Below, in pieces: positions 8,442-16,733 of a stretch of DNA of 64,000 nt. This DNA comes from Vicinamibacteria bacterium (GTDB lineage: Bacteria > Acidobacteriota > Vicinamibacteria > Vicinamibacterales > UBA8438). The first letter of the stretch is position 1. Each line of letters opens with the position of its first letter. The notes under the pieces were generated by a model. It had not been told where the DNA came from. It saw only the letters and a program-made list of their open reading frames with translations, and did no database searches. The position numbers and the translations under genes are program-made. The DNA is taken from positions 17,859 through 81,858 of the forward strand of contig JAJEEU010000037.1 of the NCBI GenBank assembly GCA_022820825.1, in the 5' to 3' direction.

Positions 8442-10025
8442 ATGCACGTCCACATGAAGCGGCTGGCCGGCTCGAGCCTGCTGCTCGTTCTCGCTGCCGC
8501 CGCTTCCGTGACCGCGGCCGAACCGGACCTGCGCCTGGTGGACGCCATGGCCGAGCGGAACAGCGCCCTGGTCCGCACGCTGCTCGGCGAGGGGGCCGAC
8601 GTCAACGGCGCGCGGGCCGACGGGGCCACGGCGCTGCTGTGGGCGGCGCACTGGGACGACGTGGACGCGGCGGAGCGGCTGCTGCGCGCCGGCGCCGGCG
8701 TGAATGCCGCCGACGATCACGGCGTGACGCCTCTCGCGCGGGCCTGCGAGAACGCCAGCAAGGCGATGGTCGGACGGCTGCTCGAGGCCGGTGCGGATCC
8801 GAACGCCGCGCAGGCCAACGGTCTGACCCCGCTGATGACGGCGGCGCGCACGGGCAGCGCCGACATCGTCCGCGCGCTGCTGGCGAGCGGGGCCGCCGTG
8901 GACGCCGCCACCGCGGTGACCCGCGAGACGGCGCTGACGTGGGCGGTTGCCGCCCGGCGCGTGGAGGTGGTCAGGCTGCTCATCGACAGCGGCGCCAGCG
9001 TCCATCCCAACCCGGGGCAGGCGTTCTCCCCGTTGATGGCGGCCGCCCGGAACGGTGACATCGAGACGGCCAGGGTCCTGCTGGCGGCGGGTGCGCGGGT
9101 CGATGACACGGCGGCGGACGGCACTCATCCGCTGCCCTATGCCATCGTGGTCGGCGAGAGCGCGTTCGCCCACTTCCTGCTCGATCAGGGCGCCGACCCG
9201 AACGGGGCGATCGACGGCACCACGGCGCTGCACGCGGCCGCCGGCCCCGTCGACATCTGGCTCAACCTGTGGAGCCGCCGGCACGGCGGCGGCGGGGCGC
9301 GCCACCTGCGGCTGACGATGGACGAACGGCTGGAGTTGGTGAACGCGCTCCTCGAGCGGGGCGCTGATCCGAACCCCCGGATGACCGCGTCGGAGATGCC
9401 CGGACTGGGGTTCCTCCGGAACGGCTCGTACGACAACTTCGGGACCGGCACCGGAGACGTGGCGGCCGCCACCCCGCTGTGGGTCGCGGCGTACGCCACC
9501 AATCCCGGCCACGGCAGCGCATCGAACCGGTTCCGCAACACCAGGCCGATGTCGAGCGGCGACGTCCTGCGCGCCCTTCTCGCCGGGGGCGCGAATCCGC
9601 ATGTCACGACGGCGGACGGCACCACCCCGCTCATGGCAGCGGCCGGGTGCGGGCGGGCCGCTCACATCAAGAACGCCCCCCGGTCGTTCCGCCAGGCGGT
9701 CGCGGAGGAGGCCGCGAAAGTCCTCCTCGAGGCGGGTGCGGACGTGAATGCCAGGAACGAAGGCGACTTCACCGCGCTGCACTGCGCCGCCTTCACCGGC
9801 TCGCCCGAGCTGGTGCAGATATTCGTCGAGCACGGGGCCGATATCGACGCGCGGGACTGGCGCGGCCGGACGGCGTTCCGGATTGCCGAAGGATCAAAGC
9901 AGTCCTTCCACTACCAGGCCTGGCCCCAGGTCGCCGAGCTGCTGCGCGAGCTGGGCGCCGATACCACCCTCGGCATCCCGGGGACCATCCACGAGCGCCT
10001 GCGGGGCCTGGTGGGCGTCGAATAG
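8442..10025 (+). CDS. Exported ankyrin-repeat protein (cassette 1)
   Basis: A 527-aa protein with a cleavable-looking signal peptide (MKRLAGSSLLLVLAAAASVTAA) followed by ankyrin repeats over almost the whole length, with many copies of the G-A-D-V/P-N hairpin (GADVNGARADGATALLWAA, GADPNAAQANGLTPLMTAA). An insertion around residues 280-360 breaks the repeat register. It is likely a periplasmic protein-binding scaffold. The ATG at 8442 has GAGG just upstream and is the start that gives the signal peptide. It is 28 bp behind the DUF1552 gene and is the third gene of the cassette. A paralog (24721-26355) heads the second cassette. Confidence 0.92.
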   Translation: MHVHMKRLAGSSLLLVLAAAASVTAAEPDLRLVDAMAERNSALVRTLLGEGADVNGARADGATALLWAAHWDDVDAAERLLRAGAGVNAADDHGVTPLARACENASKAMVGRLLEAGADPNAAQANGLTPLMTAARTGSADIVRALLASGAAVDAATAVTRETALTWAVAARRVEVVRLLIDSGASVHPNPGQAFSPLMAAARNGDIETARVLLAAGARVDDTAADGTHPLPYAIVVGESAFAHFLLDQGADPNGAIDGTTALHAAAGPVDIWLNLWSRRHGGGGARHLRLTMDERLELVNALLERGADPNPRMTASEMPGLGFLRNGSYDNFGTGTGDVAAATPLWVAAYATNPGHGSASNRFRNTRPMSSGDVLRALLAGGANPHVTTADGTTPLMAAAGCGRAAHIKNAPRSFRQAVAEEAAKVLLEAGADVNARNEGDFTALHCAAFTGSPELVQIFVEHGADIDARDWRGRTAFRIAEGSKQSFHYQAWPQVAELLRELGADTTLGIPGTIHERLRGLVGVE

Positions 10026-10081
10026 CCCGACGACCGACCGGCTGTTCGCGCCAGGCGGGGCGCGCCGGCGCCGCGGCGTTC

Positions 10082-10552
10082 TCAGTCCCCGCGAAACGCA
10101 GCTTCCAGGACGGCGATGTCGATCTTGCCCATCTTCAGCATGGCCTGCTGCGCCCGTTCGGCGGCGGCCCGGTCCGGGGCCCCCAGCATCTCGAGCAGCG
10201 GCTCCGGCACGATCTGCCAGGATACGCCGAAGCGGTCGGTGAGCCAGCCGCATTGCCCGTCCTTGCCGCCGCCGGCGACCAGGGCGGTCCAGAGGACGTC
10301 GGTCTCGGCCTGATCCTTCGTGAGAACCGCGATCGACGCGGCGGGCGTCTGGGGGAAATGCGGCCCGCCGTTGAGCGCCTGGTACGGCGCGCCGGCGAGG
10401 GTGAAATCCACGGTCAGCGCGGGACCGTCCGGGTCGGGGCGCGACACGGTCTCGATGCGGCTGTCGGGCAGCAACGAGACGTAGAACCGCGCGGCTTCCT
10501 CACCCCGGCTGTCGAACCAGAGGCAGGTGCGGACCTTCGCCGCGGCGGTCAT
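10082..10552 (-). CDS. VOC / PhnB-like protein
   Basis: A 156-aa cytoplasmic protein of the vicinal-oxygen-chelate superfamily, PhnB-like ('3-demethylubiquinone methyltransferase-type') branch. The signature is seen in CLWFDSRGEEAARFYVSLLPDS at the start, PYQALNGGPHF in the middle and DRFGVSWQIVPEPL towards the end. Members bind small ligands or metals, but most have no proven reaction. The start ATG overlaps the stop of the quinone oxidoreductase gene by 4 bp (ATGA), so the two are translationally coupled. It converges on the ankyrin gene ending at 10025. Confidence 0.85.
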   Translation of the reverse strand: MTAAAKVRTCLWFDSRGEEAARFYVSLLPDSRIETVSRPDPDGPALTVDFTLAGAPYQALNGGPHFPQTPAASIAVLTKDQAETDVLWTALVAGGGKDGQCGWLTDRFGVSWQIVPEPLLEMLGAPDRAAAERAQQAMLKMGKIDIAVLEAAFRGD

Positions 10553-11532
10553 GCAGGCTCCGTCAGCAGCACTGTCGACCCGGTAGTCCTGCGCGCCTCC
10601 AGGTCGCGGTGGGCACGGGCCGCGTCGGCCAGCGGGTAGGTCTGGTTGATCTCCACCTTCACGGCGCCGGACGCGACGACGTCGAACAGGTCGCCGGCCG
10701 TGGTCTCCAGCGCGTCGCGCGTGGCGATGTGGGTGGCCAGCGTCGGGCGCGTGAGGTAGAGCGAGCCCTTGAAGGCGAGCTGCGCCGGGTTGAACCCCTG
10801 CACCGGCCCGGAGGCGTTGCCGAAGCTGACCATCAGGCCGCGCGGCCGGAGGCAGTCGAGCGACCCCGCGAACGTGGCCTGCCCCACGGAGTCGTAGACG
10901 ACCGGCAGGCCGGCGCCGCCGGTCAGCTCGCGCACCCGCCCGGCGACGTCTTCCTCCGTATAGATGATCACGTGATCGCAGCCGTGCGCCCTGGCCAGCT
11001 CGGCCTTGGCGGCGGTGCTCACCGTGCCGATGACCGTGGCGCCGAGGTGCTTCGCCCACTGGCAGGCGATGAGGCCGCAGCCGCCCGCGGCGGCGTGGAA
11101 CAGGATGGTGTCGCCCGGTTGTACGGCGTAGGTCTGCTTCAGCAGGTAGCGCGCGGTGCACCCCTTGAGCATCATGGCGGCCGCCTGGCGGTCGCTGATG
11201 CCGTCCGGTATCCGGACCAGCGCCCGCGCCGCGATCAGCCGCCGCTCGGCGTAGCTGCCGATGTTCATGCAGTAGGCGACCCGGTCGCCGGGCGCCACCT
11301 CGGTCACGTCGTCGCCTACCGCCTCCACCACGCCGGCCGCCTCGTTGCCGATGATGGCCGGCATCGAGGGAACCGGATAGAGGCCGGTGCGGTGGTACAC
11401 GTCGATGAAATTGAGCCCCACCGCGGTCTGGGCGATCAGCGCCTCGCCCGGTCCCGGTGCGCCGACCTCGATCGGCTCCCAGGTCAGCACCTCCGGTCCG
11501 CCCTTCTCGTGTATCCGTATCGCCTTCGCCAT
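10549..11532 (-). CDS. Zinc-independent quinone oxidoreductase (MDR superfamily)
   Basis: A 327-aa member of the medium-chain dehydrogenase/reductase superfamily, quinone oxidoreductase type, predicted to reduce quinones or reactive enones with NADPH in the cytoplasm. The GroES-like N-terminal half contains NFIDVYHRTGLYP and PAIIGNEAAGVVE. The Rossmann domain has the glycine-rich motif HAAAGGCGLIACQWA (146-160). The zinc ligands of alcohol dehydrogenases are absent. The ATG at 11532 matches the family N-terminus (MAKAIRIHEKGG). It lies 6 bp after a repeated 27-nt leader element and has no clear Shine-Dalgarno sequence. Length is normal for the family. It overlaps the VOC gene by 4 bp. Confidence 0.92.
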   Translation of the reverse strand: MAKAIRIHEKGGPEVLTWEPIEVGAPGPGEALIAQTAVGLNFIDVYHRTGLYPVPSMPAIIGNEAAGVVEAVGDDVTEVAPGDRVAYCMNIGSYAERRLIAARALVRIPDGISDRQAAAMMLKGCTARYLLKQTYAVQPGDTILFHAAAGGCGLIACQWAKHLGATVIGTVSTAAKAELARAHGCDHVIIYTEEDVAGRVRELTGGAGLPVVYDSVGQATFAGSLDCLRPRGLMVSFGNASGPVQGFNPAQLAFKGSLYLTRPTLATHIATRDALETTAGDLFDVVASGAVKVEINQTYPLADAARAHRDLEARRTTGSTVLLTEPA

Positions 11533-11538
11533 CGTCGT

Positions 11539-11565
11539 TAGATGGGGCTGCGCCCCAAACCCCCG
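11539..11565 (-). repeat. 27-nt dispersed leader repeat, copy 1
   Basis: Read on the minus strand, this is a 27-nt sequence containing TTGGGGCGCAGCCCCATCTA. It matches the copy at 46578-46604 at 25 of 27 positions. The core GGGGC-GCA-GCCCC can fold on itself. Its end is 6 bp before the start codon of the quinone oxidoreductase gene, so it lies in the mRNA leader. Function is unknown. Confidence 0.6.
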
Positions 11566-11610
11566 CCGGCCACTCGCGGGGCCCCTTCGCCCCACTCCGT
11601 GGCCGGCGGG
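11562..11610. repeat. 12-bp inverted repeat in the qor-glcF intergenic region
   Basis: The arms CCCGCCGGCCAC (11562-11573) and GTGGCCGGCGGG (11599-11610) are perfect reverse complements with a 25-nt GC-rich loop. It adjoins the 27-nt repeat and resembles a REP-like palindromic unit. It could act as a transcription barrier between the divergent quinone oxidoreductase and glcF genes or fold in the mRNA leader. No other copy of the full hairpin was seen in the window. Confidence 0.55.
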
Positions 11611-11765
11611 CCGCGCCGTGCGCGGCCTGGGGACTGCTGCTTCCATGCTTGCCGTCCCCTTCCGTACTTCGCCGTCATCCAGTGCTGCGTAATCCTAACA
11701 GCGGCGCACGCCATCAGCGGTGCGCGTGACAAGCTGCGCGGGTTTCGTCAAACTGGTGCGCAGCC

Positions 11766-13082
11766 GTGCCCGCCCCCGAAACCGGCGCCTTCGACGCCGA
11801 ACACCCGCCCTCGCGCGATCTGGTCGCCGACTGCGTGCACTGCGGGTTCTGCCTGCCGGCCTGCCCCACCTACCTGCTCTGGCGCAAGGAGATGGACTCG
11901 CCGCGCGGCCGCATCCACCTGATGCGGCTGGGCCTGGAAGGCGCGGCCGAGCTCGGCGACGGGTTCGTGCGGCACATCGACACCTGTCTCGGCTGCATGG
12001 CGTGCGTGACGGCCTGCCCGTCGGGCGTGCAGTACGACAAGCTGATCGAGGCGACGCGGCAGCAGGTGGAGCGCCGCGCCCCGCGGTCCCGGGCCGACCG
12101 CCTGTTCCGGCGGCTCATCTTCGGCCTGTTTCCCTATCCCGGCCGGCTGCGCCTGGCGGCGCTCGGTCTGTGGGCGTACCAGCGCAGCGGGCTGCAGCGG
12201 CTGGTGCGCGAGAGCGGCCTGCTGGCGCGGCTGCCCGCCCGCCTGCGCGCCATGGAAGGGGTGGCGCCAGAGATTTCGCTGCGCGCGGCGTGGGGCACGG
12301 GGACGTCAGACCTCCCGGCCGCCGGGGAGTCACGCAAGCGCGTCGGGCTGCTGCTCGGCTGCGTCCAGCGCGTCTTCTTCGCCGGCGTCAACGACGCCAC
12401 GGCGCGGACGCTGGCGGCCGAAGGGTGCGACGTGGTGGTCCCGCAGGACCAGGGCTGCTGCGGCGCGCTGATGCTGCATTCCGGACTGGAGCAGGACGCG
12501 GCGTGGAAGGCGCGCAAGCTCATCGACGCGTTCGAGGGCACCGGCGTCGACACCATCGTCATCAACGCCGCCGGCTGCGGGTCCACGCTGAAGGAATACG
12601 GCCACCTGCTGCGCGACGATCCCTACTACGCGGAGCGGGCGGCGGCTTTCGCCGCCAAATGCAAGGACATCTCGGAGGTGCTCGCCGAGCTGGAGCCGCG
12701 GGCGCCGCGCCACCCGATCCCGCTGCGGGTCGCGTATCACGACGCCTGCCACCTGCAGCACGCGCAGGGCGTGACGGCGCCGCCGCGGCAGGTGCTGGCC
12801 GCCATCCCCGAGCTGCAGGTGGCGGATATTCCCGAGGGCGGCGTCTGCTGCGGCTCGGCCGGCATCTACAACCTGGTGGAGCCGGAGGCCGCCCGCGAGC
12901 TCGGCGAGCGCAAGGCGCGCAACGTCGCCGCCACCGGCGCGGAAGCGGTAGCCTCCAGCAACCCCGGCTGCCTGCTGCAGATGCGCAGCAGCCTGGCCGG
13001 GTCCGGCCGGGCGCTGCCGATGTTCCACCTGGTCGAACTGGTGGACGCGTCCATCCGCGGGACGCCCCCGGCCCGTACCTAG
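11766..13082 (+). CDS. glcF: Glycolate oxidase iron-sulfur subunit GlcF
   Basis: A 438-aa protein matching GlcF, which passes electrons from the flavin subunits GlcD/GlcE of glycolate oxidase at the inner face of the membrane. Two 4Fe-4S clusters are evident, in CVHCGFCLPACP (C23, C26, C29, C33) and CLGCMACVTACP (C74, C77, C80, C84). Two cysteine-rich CCG domains follow (GCCGALM near 237, VCCGSAGIYN near 360). The start is GTG at 11766. It stands alone here, while glcD and glcE lie about 28 kb away (41598-44332), so the enzyme is probably assembled from two loci. It converges with the next minus-strand gene, their stops 2 bp apart. Confidence 0.92.
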   Translation: MPAPETGAFDAEHPPSRDLVADCVHCGFCLPACPTYLLWRKEMDSPRGRIHLMRLGLEGAAELGDGFVRHIDTCLGCMACVTACPSGVQYDKLIEATRQQVERRAPRSRADRLFRRLIFGLFPYPGRLRLAALGLWAYQRSGLQRLVRESGLLARLPARLRAMEGVAPEISLRAAWGTGTSDLPAAGESRKRVGLLLGCVQRVFFAGVNDATARTLAAEGCDVVVPQDQGCCGALMLHSGLEQDAAWKARKLIDAFEGTGVDTIVINAAGCGSTLKEYGHLLRDDPYYAERAAAFAAKCKDISEVLAELEPRAPRHPIPLRVAYHDACHLQHAQGVTAPPRQVLAAIPELQVADIPEGGVCCGSAGIYNLVEPEAARELGERKARNVAATGAEAVASSNPGCLLQMRSSLAGSGRALPMFHLVELVDASIRGTPPART

Positions 13083-13084
13083 CC

Positions 13085-14074
13085 CTAGCGCGACGCTGCC
13101 TCCGCGTCCTGGGCGCGCTGGCCCGAGAGGATGTTGGGCAGGGCGTAGTTCCCCTCGTGGCAGGCGTACTCGTAGATCGGGTCGTCCATCGCCTTCGCGC
13201 TCAGCGGCACCGAGACGGTCCAGGGCGCCGACCATACCGTCGGGTCGTTGACGGTGATCTCGTAGTCGATAACGGTGTCGCTCACCCGCGTGAGGCGCTC
13301 CTCGGTGTGCAGGTGCCGGGAGCCCGCGATCATCACGCCGCCGCGCGTGGTGTTCTTGTCGGTGAAATTGCCCGTCTCGATGACGAGCGTATCCCCGTCC
13401 CAGTAGCCGCGCGAGTCCCCGAGCCACTGCGCCAGCGCGGGGTCGAGGCTCGCCCCGTCGTCGATGGGAATGATGCGCGCGTCGTGGATCATCTCGACCA
13501 GGATCGCCACGTGATCCTCGGTCTGGACGATCTGGTAGTTGTGGTTGTAGAAGCCGGGCATCATCGCGCCGGGCATGCCGCGCGTGATGCAGCGGTCGTA
13601 GGTGTTGAAGTCGAGCCACGAATCGAACACCTGGGTCGGACTGAAGGAGTTGGGCAGCACGCGCTGGCGCTGCATTTCCGGCCCGGTGAGCGCCGGCAGG
13701 CGGCCGTTCGGCGGGTCGATGACCAGCGAGGTGCGCAGGTTGAGCTCGCCCTGCTCCAGCCAGAAATCGTTGTAGGCGCCCGTCGGCATGAACGTCGTGC
13801 GCTCCTCGGTCGAAACGCCGGACTCGGGATTGCGGAGGATCCGTTCCTCTTCCGTCAGGAACGCCTGGTCGGCGAACTCGGCGGGCCGCTGCAGCGGCGT
13901 CGTCGTCGCGTTGGACCACACGCCGTTCAGGTCCGGCGCCCCCCAAGGCGTCCGCGGAGCCGTGTACCGGCCCTCCTGCGCGACCACGGCCGGCGCCGCG
14001 GCCAGCAGGCCCAGCAGGAGCGTCAACGAAACCGCGATGAATCTGGCGCTACGCGCGCCGGCAGCAGACGACAT
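13085..14074 (-). CDS. Secreted hypothetical protein, RTPWGxPDLxGxW family, paralog A
   Basis: A 329-aa secreted protein with a signal peptide (LTLLLGLLAAAPAVVAQ). It belongs to an unnamed family with three members in this window (also 39817-40836 and 49623-50720). Shared blocks are RTPWGAPDLNGVW at the mature N-terminus, SLVIDPPNGRLPAL, RCITRGMPGAMMPGFYNHNYQIVQTEDHV, VEMIHDARIIP, DSRGYWDGDTLVIETGNF and a C-terminal YACHEGNYALPNIL. The middle looks like a lipocalin- or beta-barrel-like fold rich in strands. Function is unknown; the Cys and His residues in the shared blocks could be functional. The ATG at 14074 has AGGGGG upstream. Confidence 0.82.
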   Translation of the reverse strand: MSSAAGARSARFIAVSLTLLLGLLAAAPAVVAQEGRYTAPRTPWGAPDLNGVWSNATTTPLQRPAEFADQAFLTEEERILRNPESGVSTEERTTFMPTGAYNDFWLEQGELNLRTSLVIDPPNGRLPALTGPEMQRQRVLPNSFSPTQVFDSWLDFNTYDRCITRGMPGAMMPGFYNHNYQIVQTEDHVAILVEMIHDARIIPIDDGASLDPALAQWLGDSRGYWDGDTLVIETGNFTDKNTTRGGVMIAGSRHLHTEERLTRVSDTVIDYEITVNDPTVWSAPWTVSVPLSAKAMDDPIYEYACHEGNYALPNILSGQRAQDAEAASR

Positions 14075-14183
14075 CGAATACCCCCTGGAAAGTCGCGTTG
14101 AAGGCAGCGCAATAGGTTACCGCAACGCTCGTCCCCGTGCGCGGGCGCGTGGCGACGCGGCAAGCGCGTCGGCGAATCAGCGA

Positions 14184-14219
14184 CCCCGGCTATACTTGGG
14201 ATACACAAGCCGGGGGAGG
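14184..14219 (+). promoter_or_regulatory. mazEF promoter/leader hairpin with ribosome binding site
   Basis: Perfect 8-bp arms CCCCGGCT (14184-14191) and AGCCGGGG (14208-14215) enclose a -10-like TATACT (14191-14196). The right arm runs into the Shine-Dalgarno GGGGGAGG (14212-14219), 5 bp before the mazE start. The arrangement could be an operator for the MazE-MazF complex, or a leader hairpin that hides the ribosome site. No good -35 is visible. Confidence 0.45.
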
Positions 14220-14224
14220 CTGCG

Positions 14225-14473
14225 ATGCTGGCGAAGGTGCAGAAGTGGGGTAACAGCCAGGGACTGCGGTTGACGAAGTCCGTGCTGCAGGAAGCCGGCC
14301 TCAACGTCGGCGACGAGGTGCGCGTGTCGGTGCGGAAGGGGCGAATCGTGGTTGCGCCCGCCGCCAGGGTGCGCGGGAAATACGACCTGAAGACGCTGCT
14401 GTCCGCAATGCCGGACGGGTATCGGCCGGAGGAGCAGAACTGGGGGCCCCGGGCAGGAAAGGAAACCTGGTAG
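14225..14473 (+). CDS. mazE: MazE-type antitoxin, AbrB fold
   Basis: An 82-aa antitoxin with an N-terminal swapped-hairpin AbrB DNA-binding domain (VQKWGNSQGLRLTKSVLQEAGL, NVGDEVRVSVRKGRIVV) and an acidic/aromatic C-terminal tail (LSAMPDGYRPEEQNWG) of the kind that wraps around MazF. It should neutralise the toxin encoded immediately downstream and repress the shared promoter. The start has a strong GGGGGAGG site. The stop directly abuts the mazF start, with no intergenic base. Confidence 0.92.
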   Translation: MLAKVQKWGNSQGLRLTKSVLQEAGLNVGDEVRVSVRKGRIVVAPAARVRGKYDLKTLLSAMPDGYRPEEQNWGPRAGKETW

Positions 14474-14809
14474 GTGTCCGACTACGTCCCGGCCAAGGGC
14501 GATTTCGTCATCGTGACCCTGGATCCGCAGGCCGGACGCGAGCAGAAGGGACGCCGCCCGGCCCTCGTCGTCAGCAACACGCTCTTCAACAGCCATACCC
14601 GACTCGCCATGGTCTGCCCGCTGACCAATGCCCGCCGCAACGTGCCGTTTCACGTCGCGGTCCCTGCCGGCTCCTCGCTGACCGGTTACATCATGGTCGA
14701 GCAGATCAAGTCCATCGACTACGGACGCAGGCAGGTCAAGTTCGTCGAGAAGGCGCCCGGATTCGTCGTGGACGACGCGCTGGCCCTTCTGGACGCGTGC
14801 CTCTACTGA
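14474..14809 (+). CDS. mazF: MazF/PemK-type endoribonuclease toxin
   Basis: A 111-aa toxin of the MazF/PemK family, a ribosome-independent mRNA interferase. Family signatures are PAKGDFVIVTLDPQAGREQKGRRPALVVSN (with the conserved Gly-Arg-Arg-Pro-Ala loop), ICPLTN-like VCPLTNARRN and the GYIMVEQIKSID strand carrying the conserved Q and S/D residues. Full length for the family. The start is GTG at 14474, right after the mazE stop, giving coupled translation. Convergent with the cytochrome gene that ends at 14846. Confidence 0.93.
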   Translation: MSDYVPAKGDFVIVTLDPQAGREQKGRRPALVVSNTLFNSHTRLAMVCPLTNARRNVPFHVAVPAGSSLTGYIMVEQIKSIDYGRRQVKFVEKAPGFVVDDALALLDACLY

Positions 14810-14845
14810 CCTGAAACACCCTGACACTCAAGCGGCGCGGGTGCG

Positions 14846-15610
14846 TCACGGCCCGCAGCGCTCGGCGACCATCTCCAGGGAGCTGAGGTTGATGCGGTCG
14901 CCCGCCGGGTTGCGGATCAGGAAGCCCTTGGCCTCCATCTTGTGGCCGGCGTGCTGCGCGGGGTCGGGGTAGGCGCTCATCAGCTCGAACGTGCGGTCGC
15001 CGAGCGGCTGCGCGTCCAGCACTGCGAGCTCGTCCGGGCTCGAGGCGGCCGGGTCGCGGGCGCGCACGGCCCGCGTGCTGCTGGTCAGCGTCCAGTCGCC
15101 GCTCTCCGCGGCGGTAAGGCAGCCGACCACCTGCACCAGCGCGAAGCTCGGCACCGGTCCGGGACCGTCCTTGCCTTCCACCCGGATGCCGGCAATCCTG
15201 TCCGCGGCCAGCTCGCTGTCGCCGGCCGGAAACCCGTTGAACTGCAGGATGTAGGCCAGGCTGTCGACGTATTCGCCTTCGTCCAGCGACCCCGGATCGT
15301 CGTACGGCATCAGCCGCTGGATGCGGCCGAACAGGTTGTCCAGGTTGTCCTCGCTCCAGTCCTGCATGAAGCGCTCGCCGGCCAGCGGGCGAGCCTCCGA
15401 GGTGCCGTCCAGGTCGGGCCCGTGGCACGCGGCGCAACTGCTCTCGTACACCGCCCTGCCGCGTTCCGCCTGGGCGGCGGTATAGATGCCGTCCCACACG
15501 GTGACGCGGTCGTCCGAGGTCTCCTGCGCGGATGCGTCCGGGGCGGCAGCGAGCGCGGCTACCGTCAACGCGGCCAGCGTCGCCCGCAAAATGTCTCGCT
15601 CGCGTGGCAT
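14846..15610 (-). CDS. Exported monoheme cytochrome c protein
   Basis: A 254-aa periplasmic protein with a signal peptide (ATLAALTVAALAAAPDASAQ), then a class-I cytochrome c domain with CAACH (59-63) and a likely axial methionine (M101 in RLMPYDDPG). The C-terminal ~120 residues form a separate beta-rich domain of unknown role with two cysteines (VVGCLTAAE, AERCGP). It is the last gene of the seven-gene minus-strand run from 24560 and is a natural electron acceptor for the quinoprotein of that operon (inference). It starts 16 bp after the VOC lipoprotein gene. A TGATATAAG sequence just upstream might allow separate transcription. Confidence 0.87.
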   Translation of the reverse strand: MPRERDILRATLAALTVAALAAAPDASAQETSDDRVTVWDGIYTAAQAERGRAVYESSCAACHGPDLDGTSEARPLAGERFMQDWSEDNLDNLFGRIQRLMPYDDPGSLDEGEYVDSLAYILQFNGFPAGDSELAADRIAGIRVEGKDGPGPVPSFALVQVVGCLTAAESGDWTLTSSTRAVRARDPAASSPDELAVLDAQPLGDRTFELMSAYPDPAQHAGHKMEAKGFLIRNPAGDRINLSSLEMVAERCGP

Positions 15611-15626
15611 GCGGTCTTATATCACG

Positions 15627-16733
15627 CTACCGGCCGGCCGCCTCGATCAGCTCGATCGCCAGTCCGTCGAGGTCCTCGATCAGCGCGGCGCGGGTGTCGC
15701 CGAACGGATAGGGGCCGTCGAGAATCGGGACGGCGGCGGCCTGCAGATGCGCCAGCACCGGGTCCAGGTCGGGATAGCTGATCGCCACGTGGTCGACCAC
15801 CTGGCCGCGCGACGGGACCAGCGGCCGGTCCAGCTCGGGCCCGCAGCGGCCGTCGCGGCACTGGCGCGTGTACCAGGCCCAGCCGGCGTTCGCCAGGCGG
15901 ACCACGCCGATCGGCCGCCGAAGCTGCCCCATCGGCAGGAAGGTCGGGTAGCTGACGTCGCCGACCTCGACGTCGCACGGGTCGTGGAGCGCGCGCGGCG
16001 TGAGCGCGCCCGACTCCGGGTCGCGGCGCGGCGGCAGCTCCATGCCGAGATGCTCGACGTACCAGTTGGCCGCGCACAGCGGCTGTTCGTGCCAGAAGTG
16101 GGTGTGCCCGTGGAACAGGTCCGCGGTCTCGGCGTTGCCGTTGAATTCGACGAGAATTCCGTCCGGGTCGACGACGTAGCCGAAGTCCTGTGCGCCCGCC
16201 CGGTCGCGCGCCGGGTTCGATCCCTCGCGGGCGGCGCGTTCCGCCATCTCGGCGACGGTCAGGAGTTGGTCGCCGAACCGTGCGAGACCGGAGCGCGGCA
16301 CGCCCACGGTGTCGTCCGGCCCGGTGAAGACCGGCAGGAACCCGAACCGCTCGCCCGCGGGATCGAGCGCCGTCAGCCGCTCGTACAGCGCGAGGCCGTC
16401 GGTGCTCGGGCCGGTCGTCCAGAACGCGCTCTGCGGGATCGACTGGCGCCGCTCGGGGTCGAACCCGCCGGGCGCGGGGGCGTCGACTTGCGTGTACAGC
16501 AGGTAGATCCCGTCGGCTGCGAACGCCGGCATGCCGGCCACGGTGGTGCGCTCCCCGGCCGGCCAGAACGTCGACCACCAGTCGAGCGCGCGCTCCGGGT
16601 CGACGGAGTTGACGTGAATGTGGTGGAAGCTGGGAAGGGGCACTGCGCCCGGGGCCGGCGCGCCCCCGCCACACGCCGCGAGCAACACCGCCGGCAGCAG
16701 CCACGCCGCACGTGAGCGACCCGGGCTACGCAC
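15627..16733 (-). CDS. VOC-superfamily lipoprotein
   Basis: A 368-aa protein with a lipoprotein signal (AWLLPAVLLAACGGG, lipobox cysteine ~21) and glyoxalase/bleomycin-resistance (VOC) folds in the mature part: FHHIHVNSVDPERALDWWSTFWP at the start, FGYVVDPDGILVEFNG and HTHFWHEQPLCAANWYVEHLGM in the middle, and VDHVAISYPDLDPVLAHL...LIEDLDGLAIELIE at the end. The His/Glu residues of a metal site are present. Membrane anchoring of VOC domains is uncommon, and the substrate is unknown. The start is GTG at 16733, overlapping the stop of the upstream gene by 8 bp. Confidence 0.8.
   Translation of the reverse strand: MRSPGRSRAAWLLPAVLLAACGGGAPAPGAVPLPSFHHIHVNSVDPERALDWWSTFWPAGERTTVAGMPAFAADGIYLLYTQVDAPAPGGFDPERRQSIPQSAFWTTGPSTDGLALYERLTALDPAGERFGFLPVFTGPDDTVGVPRSGLARFGDQLLTVAEMAERAAREGSNPARDRAGAQDFGYVVDPDGILVEFNGNAETADLFHGHTHFWHEQPLCAANWYVEHLGMELPPRRDPESGALTPRALHDPCDVEVGDVSYPTFLPMGQLRRPIGVVRLANAGWAWYTRQCRDGRCGPELDRPLVPSRGQVVDHVAISYPDLDPVLAHLQAAAVPILDGPYPFGDTRAALIEDLDGLAIELIEAAGR

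Noticed and set aside
8442..10025. Periodic repeated DNA in the ankyrin genes, also at 24721-26355
   Set aside because: The periodicity comes from ~33-residue ankyrin repeats in the protein; spacers and repeats do not fit a CRISPR array, and no cas genes are present.
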